Assembly (NCBI RefSeq): GCF_017741815.1
Contig: NZ_JAGHMF010000020.1
Coordinates: 124,001-188,000, forward strand
From: Rhizobium sp. 16-488-2b
GTDB lineage: Bacteria > Pseudomonadota > Alphaproteobacteria > Rhizobiales > Rhizobiaceae
Direction of reading: 5' to 3'
DNA length: 64,000 nucleotides
Below the pieces are notes generated by a model. That model did not search any database and was not told where the DNA came from. It saw nothing but the letters and a program-made list of their open reading frames with translations. Every line of letters starts with the position of its first letter. The first letter of the stretch is position 1. Of the stretch, positions 25,028-33,458 are shown piece by piece. The position numbers and the translations under genes were made by a program.

Positions 25028-26830
25028 TTGACAGACGCAATGCAGACCGAGAAGAAAAAGTCCCGCTCGCTGAAACCTCTCGGCAGGCTGACGCCTTACG
25101 TCATGCGTTATCGCGGCCTCGTCACCGGCGCGCTCTTCTCACTGGCGCTCGCCGCCGTCACTTCGCTGGCGCTTCCTCTTGCCGTGCGCCGCATGATCGA
25201 CCACGGCTTCAGCCATTCCGACGGCCGCTTCATCAACAGCTACTTCATCATGCTCATGGTCATGGCGGTCGTTCTCGCCATATCGAGCGCGCTGCGCTAC
25301 TTCTTCGTCATCACGCTTGGCGAGCGCATCGTCTCCGATCTCCGCCGCGACGTCTTCGCCCATGTGACCCGGCTGTCCGCCTCCTTCTTCGACGTCAACC
25401 AGTCCGGCGAGATCGTCTCGCGGCTGACGGCCGATACCACGCAGATCAAGTCCGCCGTCGGCGCCACCGCCTCGGTCGCGCTGCGCAACATGATCCTGTG
25501 TCTCGGCGCCATCGTGATGATGGTCGTCACCTCGCCGAAGCTCGCCAGCCTCGTGCTCTTGGCCATCCCCCTCATCGTCTTCCCGCTGGTCGCCTTCGGC
25601 CGCTCGGTGCGCAAGCGTTCGCGCGCGGCACAGGACAAGCTGGCCGAAGCCTCGGCCTTCGCCAACGAAACCATCGCCGCCACCCGCACGGTCCAGGCCT
25701 TCGGTGGCGAGACCGCCGCGGCAAACCGCTATGGAGCTGCCGTAGAAGCCGCCTTCACCGCCGCCCGCGCCGCCATCCGCTCGCGCTCGCTTCTCACGGG
25801 CATCGCCATCACGCTGATCTTCGGCAGCGTCGTCGCCGTCCTCTGGGTCGGCGCCCACAATGTGCTCGAGGGTACGCTGTCTGCCGGCACGCTCGGCCAG
25901 TTCCTGCTCTATTCCGTCATCGCCGCCGGCTCGCTCGGCGCGCTCTCGGAAGTCTGGGGCGAGCTGTCGCAGGCAGCCGGCGCCGCCGACCGCCTGACCG
26001 AACTGCTCGACGAGGTCTCGCCGATCGTAACCCCGGCCAATCCGACCGCCCTGCCCGATCCGAGCCTCGGCCGCGTCGAGTTCACAGACGTCCATTTCGC
26101 CTACCCCTCGCGCCCCGACACATCGGCCCTGCACGGCCTGAGCTTCGCGGTCAAGCCCGGCGAGACCGTCGCCATCGTCGGACCCTCAGGCGCCGGCAAG
26201 ACCACCATCTTCTCGCTGCTGCTCCGCTTCTACGATCCGCAGCAGGGCGCCGTCATGATCGACGGCGTCGATGCCCGCCAGACCGACACCGACGGCCTGC
26301 GCAAGCGCATCGCCATCGTCCCCCAGGATGTCACCATCTTCGCCGCCTCCATCCATGACAACATCGCCTTCGGCCGCCCGAACGCCACGCGCGAGGAAGT
26401 CCGCGCCGCCGCCATCGCCGCCCAGGCCGACGAGTTCATCGCGAGATTGGAGCAAGGCTACGACACCACGGTCGGCGAACGCGGCATCATGCTGTCGGGC
26501 GGCCAGCGCCAGCGCATCGCCATTGCCCGCGCCATCCTCAAGAACGCTCCGATCCTGCTCCTCGACGAAGCCACCTCGGCACTCGATGCCGAAAGCGAAA
26601 CCCTCGTCCAGCGCGCCCTTGACGGCCTCATGGAGGGCCGCACCACACTGATCATCGCCCACCGCCTCGCAACAGTCCTCAAGGCCGACCGCATCCTGGT
26701 CCTCGACCAGGGCCGCGTCGTCGAGGAAGGCACCCACCAGAGCCTGGTGCGCCACGGCGGCATCTACGCCAAGCTGGCCCGGCTGCAGTTCGATGCGGGT
26801 GCCGAGGAGCTGCTTGCGGCGGTGAAGTGA
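25028..26830 (+). CDS. ABC exporter, fused permease-ATPase (MsbA-like)
   Basis: 600 residues. A TTG start is chosen because GGAG lies seven bases upstream; an ATG four codons in is the alternative. Six membrane helices (about 25-315) form a type I exporter half. The nucleotide-binding domain follows: Walker A VGPSGAGKTTIF, the ABC signature LSGGQRQRIAIARA, Walker B ILLLDEATSALD and the H-loop IIAHRLATV. It should act as a homodimer at the inner membrane, exporting lipid or drug-like substrates; the specificity is unknown. No partner genes are adjacent. Confidence 0.92.
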   Translation: MTDAMQTEKKKSRSLKPLGRLTPYVMRYRGLVTGALFSLALAAVTSLALPLAVRRMIDHGFSHSDGRFINSYFIMLMVMAVVLAISSALRYFFVITLGERIVSDLRRDVFAHVTRLSASFFDVNQSGEIVSRLTADTTQIKSAVGATASVALRNMILCLGAIVMMVVTSPKLASLVLLAIPLIVFPLVAFGRSVRKRSRAAQDKLAEASAFANETIAATRTVQAFGGETAAANRYGAAVEAAFTAARAAIRSRSLLTGIAITLIFGSVVAVLWVGAHNVLEGTLSAGTLGQFLLYSVIAAGSLGALSEVWGELSQAAGAADRLTELLDEVSPIVTPANPTALPDPSLGRVEFTDVHFAYPSRPDTSALHGLSFAVKPGETVAIVGPSGAGKTTIFSLLLRFYDPQQGAVMIDGVDARQTDTDGLRKRIAIVPQDVTIFAASIHDNIAFGRPNATREEVRAAAIAAQADEFIARLEQGYDTTVGERGIMLSGGQRQRIAIARAILKNAPILLLDEATSALDAESETLVQRALDGLMEGRTTLIIAHRLATVLKADRILVLDQGRVVEEGTHQSLVRHGGIYAKLARLQFDAGAEELLAAVK

Positions 26831-26927
26831 AAGCGGGGTCAGGTTTCCGCTAGGGATTGCAAGCCCGGAGGCGTTGCAATAGCGTTGAGCCGTACCCAGG
26901 GATCCAGGGCGCGGGAGTTCAGGCACT

Positions 26928-27101
26928 ATGAAAAGCAAAAGCCTTAAGCCGCTTCCGCGCTTCTCTACCGACCGGCAGGCCGAGGATTTCGTCGCGGACG
27001 CCGATCTGACTGAATTCGATCTCTCCTCCGGCCGCGACATATTGTTTGAGAGAAGCCAGCCTCCTCAAGGACGCACCCACCCAAACATCCCGATGGAATA
27101 A
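26928..27101 (+). CDS. Truncated CopG-type antitoxin remnant or orphan
   Basis: 57 residues starting MKSKSLKPLPRFSTDRQAED and continuing FVADADLTEFDLSS. This N-terminal pattern (LKPLP.F.T...AE.FV..ADL.E.D) is that of the CopG/BrnA-like antitoxin family. Full members continue with a ribbon-helix-helix DNA-binding part (usually 80 residues or more), which is absent: the frame turns into unrelated residues and stops. No toxin gene is seen on either side. It is best read as a decayed toxin-antitoxin locus. Confidence 0.6.
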   Translation: MKSKSLKPLPRFSTDRQAEDFVADADLTEFDLSSGRDILFERSQPPQGRTHPNIPME

Positions 27102-27166
27102 TTGGATTTTTTGTTTTAGGCTGCGCTTGCAGATTTAAACAACATCCTGATTCCGGGAGACAATCG

Positions 27167-27358
27167 ATGTATAAGTTCGAAGTTTATAAGGACAAGGCAG
27201 GCGAGTTCCGTTTCCGTTTCAAGGCATCGAACGGCGAGACGATGTTCGGCTCCGAAGGCTACAAGGCCAAGGCGTCGGCGCTGAACGCCATCGAATCCAT
27301 CAAGAAAAACTCTCCCGGAGCCGTCGTCGACGACACCACCAAGGCGGCTGACGCCTGA
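27167..27358 (+). CDS. YegP family protein (DUF1508)
   Basis: 63 residues. MYKFEVYKDKAGEFRFRFKASNGETMFGSEGYKAKASALNAI carries the single DUF1508 repeat: a short beta meander with the conserved EGY and a helix that includes NAIESIKKN. YegP proteins are small cytosolic proteins of unknown role, sometimes stress related. A good terminator follows. Confidence 0.9.
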   Translation: MYKFEVYKDKAGEFRFRFKASNGETMFGSEGYKAKASALNAIESIKKNSPGAVVDDTTKAADA

Positions 27359-27364
27359 TACATC

Positions 27365-27398
27365 AAAGGCGGCACCTCAGGGCGCCGCCTTTTTCTTT
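27365..27398 (+). terminator. Terminator after the YegP gene
   Basis: AAAGGCGGC/GCCGCCTTT arms with a loop around ACCTCAGGGC and a T-rich tail TTTTCTTTT. Confidence 0.7.
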
Positions 27399-27468
27399 TG
27401 TGCTTCCGGGCCGCTTACGTTGCAGCGTGCTCCGACGTCAGCGGTGGATGCCGGTGTAAACTTCAACT

Positions 27469-27592
27469 TCCCTCATCCCTGTGCTCGTCACAGGGATCCA
27501 GCGCGATCAAGTCCTTGATCGCAATAGACTCTCTTCGCCGCGCAGACGCGCGTCGGCTGGTTTCCTGTGACAAGCACAGGAATGAAGGAGAG
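27469..27592. repeat. RIME-type intergenic mosaic element
   Basis: About 120 bp with inverted ends: CATCCCTGTGCTCGTCACAG on the left and the near-complement CTGTGACAAGCACAGGAATG on the right. An internal stem around TCAAGTCCTTGATC and GC-rich arms are also visible. This design matches the Rhizobium-specific intergenic mosaic elements found in many copies between rhizobial genes. It sits between convergent genes. Confidence 0.7.
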
Positions 27593-27651
27593 TGCAGAGC
27601 GCACCGCAGCGACAAAATTGCCGGCTGCGGGACAAAAACTGCCCTACCCCA

Positions 27652-28683
27652 TCACTTCTCCGTCAGCTTCAGCTCGATCCGTCGGTTGGTCGCCCGCGCT
27701 TCGGGCGTATCGCCGGGCGCAATCGGCTGATACTCGCCGAAGCCGGCCGCAACCAGCCGGTCGGCCGGAACGCCTTGCGCGATCAGGAACTTGACCACCG
27801 AGATCGCGCGCGCCGAAGACAGCTGCCAGTTGTCGGCGAAGCGGCCGGTGCCGGCGAGCGGCACGTTGTCGGTGTGGCCGTCGACGCGCAGCACCCAATT
27901 GATCTCCGGCGGAATTTCCTTGGCGACGTCGAGCAGCGCTGCCGCAAGCTTGGCCATCTCCGTCTGCCCATCGGGATTGAGATCGGCGCCGCCGGAGGGG
28001 AAAAGCACTTCCGACTGGAACACGAAGCGGTCGCCGACGATGCGTATGTTCTCGCGGTCCGACAGAATCTCACGCAGGCGCCCGAAGAAGTCCGAGCGGT
28101 AACGGTTGAGCTCCTGCACGCGCGCGGCAAGCGCCACGTTGAGCCGGCGTCCGAGATCGGCGATCTTCGTCTGCGACTGCTGGTCCTTATGCTCGGAAGC
28201 CTGCAGCGCCACTTCGACGGCAGCGATCTGGTTGCGCAGCGCCGCAATCTGCTGGTTGAGCAACTCGACCTGGCTCATCGCCCGGTCGCTCATCTGCTTC
28301 TGCTCGTCGAGTTCCTTGGTGAGCGAACCGATCCGCTGCTGCGCCGCGTCCTGGCCGCCGGAGCCGGCCGAGAGCAGCGACTGCAGCCGCGAGCGCTCGC
28401 CTTCGGCGGTCGCAAGCGAGGCCTGCAGGTTGGCGACGCTGTCCTCGAGATCCTGCTTGCTGCCCTTTTCGAGCGCGAGCAGCTGCGTCAACTCGTTGAT
28501 CTGGCTGTTCAGCCGGTTCATCACCTCGTCACGGCCGGAAATCTCGCGGCTTAGAATGAACTGCCCGACGACGAACACCGTGAGCAGGAACATCACCGCG
28601 ATCAGAAGCGTCGACAGCGCATCAACGAAGCCGGGCCAATAGTCGACCGTGCGTTCGCGGCGACGGTTGCGGGCAAGAGCCAT
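27652..28683 (-). CDS. OmpA/MotB-domain inner-membrane protein
   Basis: 343 residues. One N-terminal transmembrane helix (VDALSTLLIAVMFLLTVFVVGQFIL), then a coiled coil (about 50-190, many Glu/Gln/Leu repeats), then a C-terminal OmpA-like peptidoglycan-binding domain with VLRVDGHTDNVPLAG and SSARAISVVKFLIAQGV. The layout is that of MotB/TolR-like stators. It is three bases downstream of an ExbB/MotA-like gene, so the pair forms a proton-driven or stator-like envelope complex. Its task in rhizobia is not known to me; it is not the flagellar MotAB pair by length. Confidence 0.85.
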   Translation of the reverse strand: MALARNRRRERTVDYWPGFVDALSTLLIAVMFLLTVFVVGQFILSREISGRDEVMNRLNSQINELTQLLALEKGSKQDLEDSVANLQASLATAEGERSRLQSLLSAGSGGQDAAQQRIGSLTKELDEQKQMSDRAMSQVELLNQQIAALRNQIAAVEVALQASEHKDQQSQTKIADLGRRLNVALAARVQELNRYRSDFFGRLREILSDRENIRIVGDRFVFQSEVLFPSGGADLNPDGQTEMAKLAAALLDVAKEIPPEINWVLRVDGHTDNVPLAGTGRFADNWQLSSARAISVVKFLIAQGVPADRLVAAGFGEYQPIAPGDTPEARATNRRIELKLTEK

Positions 28684-28686
28684 GGC

Positions 28687-29784
28687 TTACTTGCCCTCGC
28701 TCTTTTCGGTCTGCGGCACACGCGGGCGCTCGGAAGAAGCATGCTTTTCCTGCGCGCCGATCCGCTCGGCAAGGCGATCAAGCGTGCGGCGCATGGCCTT
28801 CGCCTCGTCCTGCTGCGCCTCGATCCAGTCGCGCAGCATCTGCTGCTCGTTGCGCATGTTCTTGACCAGCCCCTGAATGCCCTCGGCGAGATTGGCCATG
28901 GCCGCGACCGAACGCTGACTGCCGCCGCCCTCTTCCGAGACCTTTTGCATATATTCCGACAGCGCGCGGATCTCTTCCGGCGAAACGCCGCCCTTGGTGT
29001 CGATCACGGGAGCGGCGAGGTCGGAGCCGACATCGGTTACCGACGACAGCCAGTTTTCCAGCTCGGTATAGAAGCGGTTCTGCGCGCGGCCGGCCTGCAG
29101 GTCGAGGAAGCCGAGGATGAGCGAGCCGGAAAGACCGAGCAGCGACGACGAGAACGCCTGGCCCATGCCCGACAGCGGCTGCGACAGCCCTTCTTTCAGC
29201 GCCGACAGCACATCCGAGGAGCCGTTGGTTCCGGCGTCGAGCGACTGGATAACGTTGCTGATCGAGCCGATCGTGCCGATCAGGCCCCAGAAGGTGCCGA
29301 GCAGGCCGAGGAAGACGAGGAGACCGATCAGATAGCGCGAGACGTCGCGGGATTCGTCGAGCCGGTTGGCGATGGAATCGAGAATGGAGCGGAAGGCCGT
29401 GGTCGAGATGCCGCTTGCCGAGGCATTGCGGCTGCCGATCAGCGTGCGCATCGGCGCCAAGAGCTTCGGGTTGCGGTTCACCTTGTCGGCGCTGCCGGCA
29501 GCTCGGAACGAATTGAACCAGCGCACCTCGGGCCGAAGCGACAGCACATGGCTGAAGACAAGGATGATGCCGATGCCGAGAACGCCGAGAATGAGGCCGT
29601 TCAGCCCCGGATTGTGCATGAAGGCCGTCTGCGCCTGGCGGAACAGGATGGATGCTATGAACCCGACGATGACGAGGAACAGCACCATCGTCCACAGGAA
29701 GGGCATCGGGCTGGATAGCTTATAGCTGTAATTTCCCGTGGTTTTTTCGGTCGAGCCGAACTCCGCCACATTCACATTTTCCAT
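28687..29784 (-). CDS. MotA/TolQ/ExbB-like membrane protein
   Basis: About 365 residues from MENVNVAEFG; an upstream GTG/ATG pair (to 29811) is possible. Helices: one near residue 30, one near 65 and a pair around 150-240 holding the ExbB-like core GLLGTFWGLIGTIGSI and SGMGQAFSSSLLGLSGSLILG. The C-terminal third is a cytoplasmic coiled coil. It is the presumed ion-channel partner of the OmpA/MotB-like protein, with only three bases between the genes. The large size and cytoplasmic tail differ from classical ExbB. Confidence 0.83.
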   Translation of the reverse strand: MENVNVAEFGSTEKTTGNYSYKLSSPMPFLWTMVLFLVIVGFIASILFRQAQTAFMHNPGLNGLILGVLGIGIILVFSHVLSLRPEVRWFNSFRAAGSADKVNRNPKLLAPMRTLIGSRNASASGISTTAFRSILDSIANRLDESRDVSRYLIGLLVFLGLLGTFWGLIGTIGSISNVIQSLDAGTNGSSDVLSALKEGLSQPLSGMGQAFSSSLLGLSGSLILGFLDLQAGRAQNRFYTELENWLSSVTDVGSDLAAPVIDTKGGVSPEEIRALSEYMQKVSEEGGGSQRSVAAMANLAEGIQGLVKNMRNEQQMLRDWIEAQQDEAKAMRRTLDRLAERIGAQEKHASSERPRVPQTEKSEGK

Positions 29785-29884
29785 AGATTCCGCAGCCTCC
29801 GGCCTCATCACAGCCGGAGACTAGATCATCATTGTGCCGAATTGAAGTATGCGGAACGAAAAAGCCTGTCTTTATAACAAAGAC

Positions 29885-30685
29885 TTACCGGCTGGGCACC
29901 GGACGCTTGGCAACTTCCATCAGCGCCTTCTGGATGTATTCGTTGCCGGCCACGACGCTGCCGGTCTCGAGAATCGAGTTGCCGCCATCAAAGTCGCTGA
30001 CATAGCCGCCGGCTTCGCGGATGAGCAGGATGCCGGCCGCGATATCCCAGGCCGAAAGGCCGGTTTCCCAGAAACCGTCGAAACGACCGGCCGCGACATA
30101 AGCGAGATCGAGCGAGGCCGAGCCCATGCGGCGGACACCGGCGACTTCGCCCATGACGTGTCGGAGCTCGACGAGGAATTTGCCGTGGTTGCCACGGCCA
30201 AGATGCGGAACGCCGCAGGCGACGACCGAGTCAGAGAGCACGCGACGCGCGCCGACGCGCAGGCGGCGATCGTTGAGGAAGGCGCCGCCGCCACGCTCGG
30301 TGGTGTAGAGCTCGTCGGTTGCCGGGTTGAAGATGACGCCGGCAACGATCTCGTTGTTGCGCTCAAGCGCGATCGAGACCGCGAACATCGGAATGCCGTG
30401 CAGGAAGTTAGTGGTGCCGTCGAGCGGATCGACGATCCAGCGGTGCGCACCGTCGGTGCCCTTGATCTCTTCGCCTTCCTCTCCGAGGAAGCCATAGGTC
30501 GGACGTGCCTTCAGAAGCTCTTCGCGCACGATCTTCTCGGCCTTGCGGTCGGCGGACGAGACGAAATCGCCCGGTCCCTTGACCGAGACCTGCAGGTTCT
30601 GCACTTCGCCGAAATCACGCCCCAGCGATTTTCCTGCCTTGAGGGCAGCCTGAACCATGACATTGAGAAGAGCTGAACGGGCCAT
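29885..30685 (-). CDS. suhB: Inositol monophosphatase family protein (SuhB-like)
   Basis: 266 residues. Metal-binding motifs of the family are present: GEEGEE (equivalent of the first Glu cluster), DPLDGTTNFLHG and, near the C-terminus, LSAWDIAAGILLIREAGG. It hydrolyses inositol 1-phosphate or related sugar phosphates with Mg2+; SuhB homologues also join the rRNA antitermination complex. It lies upstream of the ExbB/OmpA pair on the same strand with a 100-bp gap. Confidence 0.92.
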   Translation of the reverse strand: MARSALLNVMVQAALKAGKSLGRDFGEVQNLQVSVKGPGDFVSSADRKAEKIVREELLKARPTYGFLGEEGEEIKGTDGAHRWIVDPLDGTTNFLHGIPMFAVSIALERNNEIVAGVIFNPATDELYTTERGGGAFLNDRRLRVGARRVLSDSVVACGVPHLGRGNHGKFLVELRHVMGEVAGVRRMGSASLDLAYVAAGRFDGFWETGLSAWDIAAGILLIREAGGYVSDFDGGNSILETGSVVAGNEYIQKALMEVAKRPVPSR

Positions 30686-30863
30686 GTGGGCGGTTTTCCT
30701 TGGGCTAAATAGGTGCGCGTTGTCAGGGCGGGGATGGTCCCTGATCGCCGGTAGAAGCTGCGCTTTATAAGATTGGCGGCTTCAAGACCACAAAATCGGG
30801 GAAATTTCAAGAGCGCCGCCGCATGGCTGCATTGAATCGCCGGAAGGCTGCAAATTAATTATG

Positions 30864-30877
30864 GACAGATCAGTCTG
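30864..30877. promoter_or_regulatory. Possible TetR operator
   Basis: GACAGATCAGTCTG, an imperfect palindrome centred on GATC, just before the tetR start. A related half-site, TAGACTGAATGATC, lies at about 31515-31528 before the SDR gene. Shared AGACTGA sequence suggests that one regulator binds both. Confidence 0.4.
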
Positions 30878-30896
30878 CAATTCCTATATCTCCCCC

Positions 30897-31475
30897 ATGG
30901 CAAGACATAAGGAATTCGATCGCGACCTGGCGCTGGGCGCCGCCATCAACGTGTTCTCAGAGCACGGTTATGAAGGCACCTCGACGGACCAGTTGCTGAC
31001 GGCGATGAAGATCAGCCGCCAGAGCATGTACGACACCTTCGGCGACAAGCGCGGCCTCTATCTGGAAGCCTTGCAGCGCTACAATGCCGACAGCACAGCG
31101 AGGTTGATCGACGACCTGAAGCGCCAGGCATCGCCGGTCGAAGCGCTAGAAGGCGCGCTCGTCGCCTTCGCCTCGCGGCCGGCGTCGGAAGCCAGCCGCG
31201 GCTGCCTCGGCGTCAGCGCCGTCTGCGAGTTCGGGCGCACGGATCTTGAGATCGCCACGCTGACTGACACAGCGTCTCGCGCCCTTTCCACGGCGCTGAA
31301 GGCGATTATCGAAGACGGCCGCAAGAGCGGCGGCATCGCATCCGACATCAACCCCGACGAGGCCGTCCACTTCCTCGGCGCGGCCCTATCAGGCATGAAA
31401 GTCAGCGCCCGCAACGGCGCCTCCCCCGAAACCCTTCGCGGCATCGCCCGCATGGCCATCCGCAGCCTCCGCTAG
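30897..31475 (+). CDS. TetR family transcriptional regulator
   Basis: 192 residues from MARHKEFDRDLALGAAINVF. The N-terminal helix-turn-helix reads GYEGTSTDQLLTAMKISRQSMYDTFGDKRGLY, a textbook TetR DNA-binding domain; the C-terminal ligand domain contains one cysteine pair in ASRGCLGVSAVCEFG. The SDR gene follows on the same strand after about 77 bases, and palindromes before both genes suggest that it represses itself and the SDR gene. The inducer is unknown. Confidence 0.9.
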   Translation: MARHKEFDRDLALGAAINVFSEHGYEGTSTDQLLTAMKISRQSMYDTFGDKRGLYLEALQRYNADSTARLIDDLKRQASPVEALEGALVAFASRPASEASRGCLGVSAVCEFGRTDLEIATLTDTASRALSTALKAIIEDGRKSGGIASDINPDEAVHFLGAALSGMKVSARNGASPETLRGIARMAIRSLR

Positions 31476-31552
31476 GCCCACCGCAAGACCGCGTCGCTTT
31501 TTCTTGCCTAATTCTAGACTGAATGATCCAGAAACCAGAAAGGAAATTTGAA

Positions 31553-32293
31553 ATGTCTCACTCTCTCACCGACAAGGTTGCCCTCATCACCGGTGGCTCG
31601 CGCGGCATCGGCGCGGCGATCGTCCGCAGGCTGGCGCAAGACGGCGCTACTGTCGCCTTCACCTATGCCAGCAGCGATGACCGGGCGAAGGCGCTCACCG
31701 CCGAGATCGAAACCAAGGGCGGCAAGGTGCTGGCGATCAAGGCGGATAGCGCCGATCCCGAAGCCGTGCGCAATGCCGTCGCCGCGACCATCAGCCACTT
31801 CGGCGCGCTCGACATTCTCGTCAACAATGCCGGCATCCTGATGCTCGCCCCTCTCGATGAATTCGCACTGGAGGATTTCGACCGCATGTTCGCGGTCAAC
31901 GTCCGCGCCGTCTTCGTCGGCACCCAGGCGGCGGCAAGGCACATGCAGGCAGGCGGTCGCATCATCAATATCGGCAGCGTCGTTGCCGACCGCAGCGGCT
32001 TTGCGACATCCTCGGTCTACAGCATGACCAAGGGCGCCATCGCCTCGATGACCCGCGGCCTGGCGCGCGATCTCGGCCCGCGAGGGATCACCGTCAACAC
32101 CATCCAGCCGGGCCCAACGGCCACCGACATGAACGGCGCGCCCGGCACGGAGGAGCACCTGTCGCCGCTGATGGCGCTGGGCCGCATGGGCGAGGACAGC
32201 GAAATCGCCAGCCTCGCAGCCTATCTCGCCAGCCCCGAAGCATCCTTCGTCACCGGCTCCGCGCTCACCGTCGACGGCGGCTACCTCGCCTGA
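31553..32293 (+). CDS. SDR family oxidoreductase
   Basis: 246 residues from MSHSLTDKVALITGGSRGIG, after an AGAAAGGAA site. Classical SDR motifs: TGGSRGIG (cofactor), NNAG, and catalytic Ser-Tyr-Lys in IGSVVADR...YSMTKGAI. The Arg after the second beta strand (YASSDD) is absent, so cofactor preference is open. It is a 3-oxoacyl reductase-like enzyme acting on a small carbonyl, probably under the neighbouring TetR protein. Confidence 0.92.
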   Translation: MSHSLTDKVALITGGSRGIGAAIVRRLAQDGATVAFTYASSDDRAKALTAEIETKGGKVLAIKADSADPEAVRNAVAATISHFGALDILVNNAGILMLAPLDEFALEDFDRMFAVNVRAVFVGTQAAARHMQAGGRIINIGSVVADRSGFATSSVYSMTKGAIASMTRGLARDLGPRGITVNTIQPGPTATDMNGAPGTEEHLSPLMALGRMGEDSEIASLAAYLASPEASFVTGSALTVDGGYLA

Positions 32294-32299
32294 ACGCAA

Positions 32300-32335
32300 A
32301 AAGCCGGCGGTGCTCGCACGCCGCCGGCTCTCATC
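32300..32335. terminator. Bidirectional terminator between SDR gene and cheB
   Basis: Stem AGCCGGCGG/CCGCCGGCT; the minus strand ends in a five-T run, serving the che operon, while the plus side ends in TCTCATCTGTTT. Confidence 0.65.
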
Positions 32336-32351
32336 TGTTTATTGCAGCACC

Positions 32352-33446
32352 TCAGAACTTCTGCTGCGTGATCAGAACCTCGCGGGCGATCTGCTCCAGC
32401 GGCAGGATGCGGTCCACCCCGCCCTTGGCGATCGCCTCCTTCGGCATGCCGAAGACAACGGAGGTCGCCTCGTCCTGCGCCACCGTATAGGCGCCCGCCT
32501 GGTGCATCTCCAGCATGCCCTTGGCGCCATCATCGCCCATGCCGGTCATGATGATGCCCATGGCGTTGGAGCCGGCCGAACGCGCCGCCGAGCGGAACAA
32601 CACATCGACCGAAGGCCGGTGGCGCGAGACCAGCGGGCCGCTCTTGACCGCAACGTGATAGCGCGCGCCGCGCCGCTCGAGCAGCATATGGCTGTCGCCG
32701 GGCGCGATGAGTACATGGCCGCGCAGCACGGGATCGCCATCGACGGCTTCCTTGACCTCGACCTCGCACAGGCTGTTCAGTCGCTTGGCGAAGGCGGCGG
32801 TGAACTTCTCAGGCATGTGCTGGACGATGACGATACCAGGTGAATTTGCCGGCAGCGCCTCCAGAAACTCGCGAAGCGCCTCCGTTCCACCGGTCGACGC
32901 GCCGACGCAGACCACCATCTCGGTCGTCTTCGCCATGGCTTTCCCTGATGGCGGCGGCAGCATGGCATCCGCCGTCAGCTTCTGCGCCGGCATCGGCGCG
33001 CCGGGCCGCAGGCTGTTGACGTTGCGCCTGACATTGCCGAGACGCGCATGCGAAGCGCTTTTCACCGCCTCGCGGATGCGGACCGCATCGTCGGCCAGAC
33101 TGTCGGCAGCGCCGATCTTCGACTTCAGGATCACGTCGACAGCGCCGGCCTCCAGCGCCTGCATCAGCGTTTCCGACCCAGCCTCCGTGAGCGACGAGCA
33201 CATGACGACGGGGATCGGCCGCTGCGACATCAGCTTGCGCAGGAAGGTGATGCCATCCATGCGCGGCATCTCGACATCGAGCGTGATGACATCAGGGATT
33301 TCTTCCTGGATCTTCTTCGCCGCCATGAAGGGATCGGTCGCGACCCCCATGATCTCGATATCGGGATCTTCCTGCAGCACGCGAACGAGCGTCTGGCGAA
33401 CGCTTGCGGAATCGTCGATGACGAGAACGCGGATCTTCTTGCCCAT
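32352..33446 (-). CDS. cheB: Chemotaxis protein-glutamate methylesterase CheB
   Basis: 364 residues. An N-terminal receiver domain (phospho-acceptor Asp57 in ITLDVEMPRMDG; acidic pair DD at 11-12) is joined by a linker to the CheB esterase domain, with the Ser in VGASTGGTEAL, the His in VQHMPEKF and the Asp in GMGDDG. It removes methyl groups (and deamidates glutamines) from receptors when phosphorylated by CheA. It is the last gene of the che operon, 12 bases after cheR. Confidence 0.95.
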   Translation of the reverse strand: MGKKIRVLVIDDSASVRQTLVRVLQEDPDIEIMGVATDPFMAAKKIQEEIPDVITLDVEMPRMDGITFLRKLMSQRPIPVVMCSSLTEAGSETLMQALEAGAVDVILKSKIGAADSLADDAVRIREAVKSASHARLGNVRRNVNSLRPGAPMPAQKLTADAMLPPPSGKAMAKTTEMVVCVGASTGGTEALREFLEALPANSPGIVIVQHMPEKFTAAFAKRLNSLCEVEVKEAVDGDPVLRGHVLIAPGDSHMLLERRGARYHVAVKSGPLVSRHRPSVDVLFRSAARSAGSNAMGIIMTGMGDDGAKGMLEMHQAGAYTVAQDEATSVVFGMPKEAIAKGGVDRILPLEQIAREVLITQQKF

Positions 33447-33458
33447 ATGCTCTTTGAC

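Noticed and set aside
27398..27730. 110-codon plus-strand frame over the RIME repeat
   Set aside because: It is mostly repeat sequence and runs into the convergent OmpA-like gene.
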